Shown here piece after piece: positions 5,466 to 5,957 of a stretch of 5,957 bases of DNA. Location: contig DBLC01000072.1 of the NCBI GenBank assembly GCA_002297935.1, positions 1 through 5,957 of the forward strand, written 5' to 3'. The position numbers were made by a program, and so were the translations under genes. The notes below the pieces were generated by a model. It ran no database searches. It saw only the letters and a program-made list of their open reading frames with translations, and was not told where the DNA came from. Positions within the stretch are counted from its first letter, which is position 1. Every line of letters starts with the position of its first letter. Source of the stretch: Dialister sp. UBA734 (GTDB lineage: Bacteria > Bacillota > Negativicutes > Veillonellales > Dialisteraceae).

Positions 5466-5557
5466 GTTGTTGGTTGTTAGTTGTTAGTTGTCGGTTGACA
5501 GTTAACGGTTCCTTGCCCCCAACAACAAACAACAAACAACCAACAACAAACAACAAT
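5466..5557. repeat. GTTGTTG-word inverted repeat upstream of truncated LysR gene
   Basis: The left arm (5466-5500) is built of GTTGTTG/GTTGTTA/GTTGTCG words; the right arm (5519-5557) is built of CAACAAA and CAACCAACAAC words. They can pair into a long imperfect hairpin around about 20 nt. Bases 5466-5485 are identical to 4938-4957, so this is a second copy of the word array in the decarboxylase leader. It fills the space between the rRNA terminator and the ribosome site of the truncated LysR gene, and no convincing promoter is visible there. Confidence 0.7.
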
Positions 5558-5564
5558 TGCTAGT

Positions 5565-5600
5565 AAAAAAGACCCAACCATTTTCCTGGTTGAGTCTTTT
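5565..5600 (-). terminator. Rho-independent terminator of the rRNA operon
   Basis: On the minus strand, AAGACTCAACCA pairs with TGGTTGGGTCTT (one G-T wobble) around a short loop, GGAAAA, followed by six T residues (5570-5565). It starts just past the 3' end of the 5S rRNA. The reverse strand has a TTTT tail as well, so it may work in both directions. Confidence 0.9.
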
Positions 5601-5605
5601 CAATT

Positions 5606-5723
5606 TTGTAGCAGTTTCCTATCCTTCCGGGCCGCTTCCAGCCAAGTACTTTCGGCGTTTGTGAGCTTAACTACCGTGTTCGGCATGGGTACGGGTGTAT
5701 CCTCACAGCCATCACCACTACGG
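5606..5723 (-). rRNA. rrf: 5S ribosomal RNA
   Basis: The minus strand carries the hallmark CCATGCCGAACACGG (5688-5674) followed by TAGTTAAGC, and upstream the TGGTGATGGC(TGTGAGGAT)ACACCCGT pattern of the 5' half. The ends pair as helix I: GTAGTGG (5721-5715) with CTGCTAC (5614-5608), including two G-U pairs. The length of about 115-118 nt is normal. A terminator follows at once. Exact termini are uncertain by a few bases. It is part of the large ribosomal subunit and here is probably the last gene of an rRNA operon whose 23S lies to the right of the window. Confidence 0.93.
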
Positions 5724-5772
5724 ATGTAATCATACCATACTGGGTTGGTAATAGCAAGAAGATATCTAAAAT

Positions 5773-5807
5773 AATGCGTAATGCGTGGTGCGTAGTGCGT
5801 AATGATG
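5773..5807. repeat. AATGCGT heptamer tandem repeat in rRNA spacer
   Basis: Four consecutive 7-bp units, AATGCGT, AATGCGT, GGTGCGT and AGTGCGT (5773-5800), are followed by a degenerate AATGATG. It lies in the spacer just upstream of 5S rRNA on the transcribed strand. The same 7-bp period is seen in the AGTCACC arrays. No inverted partner is seen within the window. Confidence 0.75.
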
Positions 5808-5809
5808 GC

Positions 5810-5881
5810 CGGCGAGCGCAACGAATTGCTCTTAGACCGATTGATTCATATATGACTAAGATCGTTTCTATATGCTCGCCG
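5810..5881. repeat. Inverted repeat in 23S-5S spacer
   Basis: CGGCGAGC (5810-5817) and its exact complement GCTCGCCG (5874-5881) enclose a second pair, CTTAG (5831-5835) and CTAAG (5856-5860), separated by 13- to 14-nt internal loops. In the precursor rRNA this could form a stem, possibly an RNase III-type processing site, but the loose internal loops make that only a suggestion. The spacer between the presumed 23S end and 5S is about 215 bp and holds no tRNA. Confidence 0.45.
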
Positions 5882-5937
5882 AATACCGTAGGCAGCTGGC
5901 CGTAAGCCGTACACCAATACCACCAAAAAAGGCATTG

Positions 5938-5957
5938 TTGTTAAGTTAAGAATTTGA
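5938..5957 (-). rRNA. Possible 3' end of 23S rRNA (partial)
   Basis: On the minus strand the window begins TCAAATTCTTAACTTAAC. A CTTAAC-type tail is the usual 3' strand of 23S helix 1, which pairs with the GTTAAGTTA found at the 5' end of many Firmicutes 23S genes. The position upstream of 5S supports this. Only about 20 bases are visible, so the call rests on this motif and on context. Confidence 0.35.

Noticed and set aside
5600..5821. Minus-strand open reading frame of 73 codons over the 5S region
   Set aside because: It overlaps the whole 5S rRNA and the heptamer repeat, lacks a good ribosome site and has no recognisable protein features; it is a by-product of rRNA sequence.
5724..5937. 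tRNA gene in the rRNA spacer
   Set aside because: No GGTTCGAATCC-like T-arm or acceptor stem with matching arms could be found on either strand.

Overview
The window looks like a chromosomal segment from an anaerobic, gut-type member of the Firmicutes. An amino-acid-fermenting Negativicute such as an Acidaminococcus or Phascolarctobacterium relative is my best guess. This rests on moderate GC content, Firmicutes-style Shine-Dalgarno sites, the small Cys-rich protein, the ornithine decarboxylase and the style of intergenic repeats. The genus is inferred and not proven. No mobile element, CRISPR array or tRNA is visible.

Layout, left to right. An HxlR-type repressor gene (24-389, minus) is separated by a 532-bp gene-free stretch from a small Cys-rich protein gene (922-1260, plus; a family often labelled 'Hsp90-like'). 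That stretch holds a long palindromic repeat, two copies of an AGTCACC heptamer array, a candidate operator, a sigma-70-type promoter and a 9-bp tandem repeat. A 343-bp gap between convergent genes is filled mostly by a nested inverted repeat (about 1303-1566) with a T-run, probably a terminator. Then come three minus-strand protein genes, read right to left: a truncated LysR-type gene (5446-5159), a full-length ornithine decarboxylase (4908-2704) and a complete LysR regulator (2509-1604). The decarboxylase has its own candidate promoter and a hairpin leader. A 5S rRNA (about 5723-5606, minus) lies at the right, followed by a clear intrinsic terminator (5600-5565). The last ~20 bases may be the 3' end of 23S rRNA, so the window probably begins just past the end of an rRNA operon.

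How the genes may work together. The decarboxylase converts ornithine to putrescine and CO2 while consuming a proton, so it serves polyamine supply or acid tolerance. The complete LysR gene lies 194 bp downstream on the same strand with its own candidate promoter and could control the decarboxylase, but no operator evidence proves it. The HxlR regulator may act on the Cys-rich gene across the shared intergenic region.

The most unusual feature lies between the genes. Nearly every intergenic space carries short words of 7 to 9 bp (GGTTCTTAG, GGTTACACA, AGTCACC, GTTGTTG/GTTGTTA, AATGCGT) repeated in tandem, and most are arranged as two inverted arms that could fold into long imperfect hairpins. 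Two of these (430-603 and 2560-2697) share flanks and arm words and look like members of one dispersed palindromic family.
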